DNA of 7,812 nucleotides from an uncultured Prevotellaceae bacterium (GTDB lineage: Bacteria; Bacteroidota; Bacteroidia; Bacteroidales; Bacteroidaceae), in assembly GCA_946539475.1 (NCBI GenBank), contig CAMNHM010000129.1:1-7812 (forward strand), given 5' to 3'. The translations under genes were made by a program, and so were the position numbers. Below, one piece after another: positions 5,888 to 7,812 of the stretch (position 1 is its first letter; each line of letters opens with the position of its first letter). The notes beneath the pieces were generated by a model, which saw nothing but the letters and a program-made list of their open reading frames with translations, did no database searches and had not been told where the DNA came from.

Positions 5888-7812
5888 TTACTTTTTTCTA
5901 CTTTTGAGAATGTATTTTCCCCATTTGACATACTCGACTTCTGGGAGTAGTTTTAAGAATGTATCAACAGTCTCTTCGCGTATGATATTGGCTCCCCATG
6001 CAGTTCTGCTAATGGTACGTGCAATGTCATGAGGGGTGGCAGGATTATAGAAATGAGTCATGGCCTGGAGGATTGCTTCCATCTTTCTCCTATCGTCCAA
6101 ACTTGAGGCAACATCTTTGTAAGTCTTCGAACCCGACAGCTGATATGATGTTTCTGATGGCTTTGCAACATACTCAATGCGATTGAAATTAGCCAACTGG
6201 GTAGGGGTAATCATCATACCCACCTTTTCTTCAATCCAGTTTTGAGGTGCAGGCCAGTCTATTCCAATAGCAGCTAATTGGCTTCTTGTATATCCGCCAT
6301 TAGGGGTTCTTGCAGCTTCAATTATCTCTTTCGTCAATACGACAGTTGCTTCTTCGGTTTCCACATTCTCTGTTTTTTTCTGCTTCTCTATGCCAACTTC
6401 TGCTGCTGGTTTCGGACTTTTCCTCAACACCTCATAAAGATACAACATGTCGTCAATCACCATCGTATTTCCCTCGCTGGTTTTTACAACCAATTTTTTC
6501 ATTCCTTTTCCGTCTGTCCTCACATTGACTATAACCCCAATCTGTTGAGATGGGAATAACCTTACAGTCCAGCCAATCCTCTCATCTTCTTTGTTCAATC
6601 TTGCATTTGGCTCTTTTCCGAATGCCACATTGCTGTGCTTCTCTACCCAACGATCATTGTTAGATTCATCACGCTCGTTATGATTTTCCTCTTCGCCTTC
6701 TCCCATCCACTTTCTTTTAGCATCATGCCAATCGTTTTTCTTTAAAACGTCAACAATTTCCTTAAATGACATTCCAAAAGTCAGATGAAAGTCTTCCAGC
6801 AAATGTGAAACGTCAAGAAGGGTCTTCCTTCCACTATTCCTAACTTTCAACAGTTTCGTAGAACTCTCTATTTGTGGTATATCCGCAAACTTGTCGACCT
6901 TCATAAACATAAGTATGTTAGTAGCCCGAGCGGGTAGGTTGATATCTCTTAAAGAAGTTTCTAGCAACTCCGTCAATTCTGCATTTATATCCCCTTCTTC
7001 CGATTTATATATAAACACATTTTGAGGAACTAGTTTCTTCAATCCAGCTAAATCTTCTCTAAGAAGATTCATTTGAACTTTTAGCTTCGCGTTCTCTGCT
7101 TTCGTCTCTTCTAGACTTTTGCATTGTTCTGTGAGCAGTTCTTTGGCTTGTTTGGTCGCCTTCACGACTATCTGCCGTATCCGTTCTTGGGTAAGATGGA
7201 ACCGCGATGCAATCTCACTCCGTGAATCGCCTTTCAATGTGTCGTGGAGTATCTGATAGCTACGCTTTTTCATCTGGCCTTCTATGCAGCTTAGGGCTGA
7301 AAGGCAGAACCACTTGATGTCATAGCTTTTAGGCAAGATGTCAACGTCTATATATTCACCTTCGTCATCATCTTCCAATTCTTCGTCATCATCTTCAACT
7401 GGCTTCGTTATAAAAGCAGATAAAGCCTCTTTGTCACCGTATGCCACCTCGATATAGTCATCCCCCGTCAGCCGCCTCAATACCATCAAGTCCCAATAAT
7501 CCACAAAGCCGGAAAGTACTGCTGATGTCTCATTCAGGAAATCCAGTAGCCACTCCCCTTTACACTCTTGAATCAACTGAGTCAACAGCCAGGCATTTCC
7601 TATGGCATGCTTATCGCCAACAGGAGCACAAAGCACACTATCAGTCTTGGGAAGATGATAACTCTTCAGCGATTTGGAGTCTATGAACTTGAAGTCTCGC
7701 CAGATGGAATCTGCCTCCGTCTCGCTGTCCACATAAATTGTCTTAACGGCATCTCCATCATACAGCATACAGATGTCGCCTTCCTTTATCGGATAGCGAT
7801 AATCTGCCAGCC
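5888..7812 (-). CDS. Sigma region 4-like and alpha-CTD-like fusion protein, 5'-partial
   Basis: The frame is open through the right edge: 14 codons before the ATG at 7768 (LADYRYPIKEGDIC) have no stop and read as protein, so the true start is probably outside. Numbering from M at 7768 (626 residues to the TAA at 5888): an unrecognised N-terminal region (1-122); an acidic stretch (126-139); a sigma-70 region-4-like helix-turn-helix (about 167-212) containing LTQERIRQIVVKA, like the sigma-70 -35 reader TRERIRQIEAKA; a coiled coil (about 205-247); an alpha-CTD-like helix-hairpin-helix domain (about 264-333) with RATNIL (281-286), LLKVRNSGRKTL (306-317) and ending LTFGM; a charged linker; a small beta-rich region (about 398-450); a segment GGYTRSQLAAIGIDWPAPQNW (491-511); and a possible winged helix (about 556-624). 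No signal peptide or membrane segment is seen, so it is cytoplasmic. A DNA-binding transcription regulator that contacts or mimics RNA polymerase is inferred, but no function is established. Base composition is clearly lower in GC than the left part, suggesting transfer. Confidence 0.7.
   Translation of the reverse strand, partial: LADYRYPIKEGDICMLYDGDAVKTIYVDSETEADSIWRDFKFIDSKSLKSYHLPKTDSVLCAPVGDKHAIGNAWLLTQLIQECKGEWLLDFLNETSAVLSGFVDYWDLMVLRRLTGDDYIEVAYGDKEALSAFITKPVEDDDEELEDDDEGEYIDVDILPKSYDIKWFCLSALSCIEGQMKKRSYQILHDTLKGDSRSEIASRFHLTQERIRQIVVKATKQAKELLTEQCKSLEETKAENAKLKVQMNLLREDLAGLKKLVPQNVFIYKSEEGDINAELTELLETSLRDINLPARATNILMFMKVDKFADIPQIESSTKLLKVRNSGRKTLLDVSHLLEDFHLTFGMSFKEIVDVLKKNDWHDAKRKWMGEGEEENHNERDESNNDRWVEKHSNVAFGKEPNARLNKEDERIGWTVRLFPSQQIGVIVNVRTDGKGMKKLVVKTSEGNTMVIDDMLYLYEVLRKSPKPAAEVGIEKQKKTENVETEEATVVLTKEIIEAARTPNGGYTRSQLAAIGIDWPAPQNWIEEKVGMMITPTQLANFNRIEYVAKPSETSYQLSGSKTYKDVASSLDDRRKMEAILQAMTHFYNPATPHDIARTISRTAWGANIIREETVDTFLKLLPEVEYVKWGKYILKSRKK

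Noticed and set aside
5718..6032. Plus-strand open frame of 104 codons starting directly after the pelA stop
   Set aside because: Its translation is Ser/Tyr/Phe-rich without a motif and it is antisense to both the short GC-rich frame and the 3' end of the sigma/alpha-like gene, which read far more like protein.
7441..7686. Plus-strand open frame of 81 codons near the right edge
   Set aside because: It is antisense to the N-terminal part of the fusion gene, with no motif or promoter, and is treated as a shadow.

Overview
The window looks like chromosomal DNA of a Bacteroidales bacterium, most likely Prevotella or a close relative. The evidence is the Bacteroidota-type promoter in front of glyA (TTG, 20 nt, TAACTTTG), the protein types (a Bacteroidales-like glyA, a secreted CotH-domain protein with a YDLQG...GVYIQNGKK tail, a PL10 pectate lyase) and moderately high GC over the first 5.7 kb. 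Species cannot be fixed from the sequence alone.

Layout. Positions 1-152 are the 3' end of gdhA (NADP-type glutamate dehydrogenase), followed by an imperfect second copy of its last codons and a strong hairpin terminator. A promoter near 320-351 then drives glyA (396-1676, serine hydroxymethyltransferase). Only 7 nt later comes a large secreted CotH-kinase-fold protein (1684-4593), whose stop overlaps by ATGA the start of a secreted family 10 pectate lyase (4590-5717). I see no promoter between glyA and the CotH gene, so the three genes may form one transcript joining one-carbon metabolism to surface polysaccharide genes. The last two are plausibly translationally coupled and work together on a pectic or other polysaccharide substrate outside the cytoplasm.

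From about 5865 onward base composition changes sharply (a sample 60-nt line is about 62% GC at 4261 and about 38% at 6841), and the coding strand flips. A short GC-rich reading frame (5729-5863, minus) looks like the truncated 3' end of a host-like gene at this junction. The rest of the window is one minus-strand gene, open at the right edge. Its product joins a sigma-70 region-4-like helix-turn-helix, a coiled coil and an RNA polymerase alpha C-terminal-domain-like module in one polypeptide, followed by further uncharacterised domains. The alpha-CTD-like module keeps most of the residues that E. coli alpha uses to bind UP elements. This fusion is the most unusual item in the window and may belong to a horizontally acquired segment.

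No tRNA, rRNA, CRISPR array, transposase or insertion-sequence ends were recognised.
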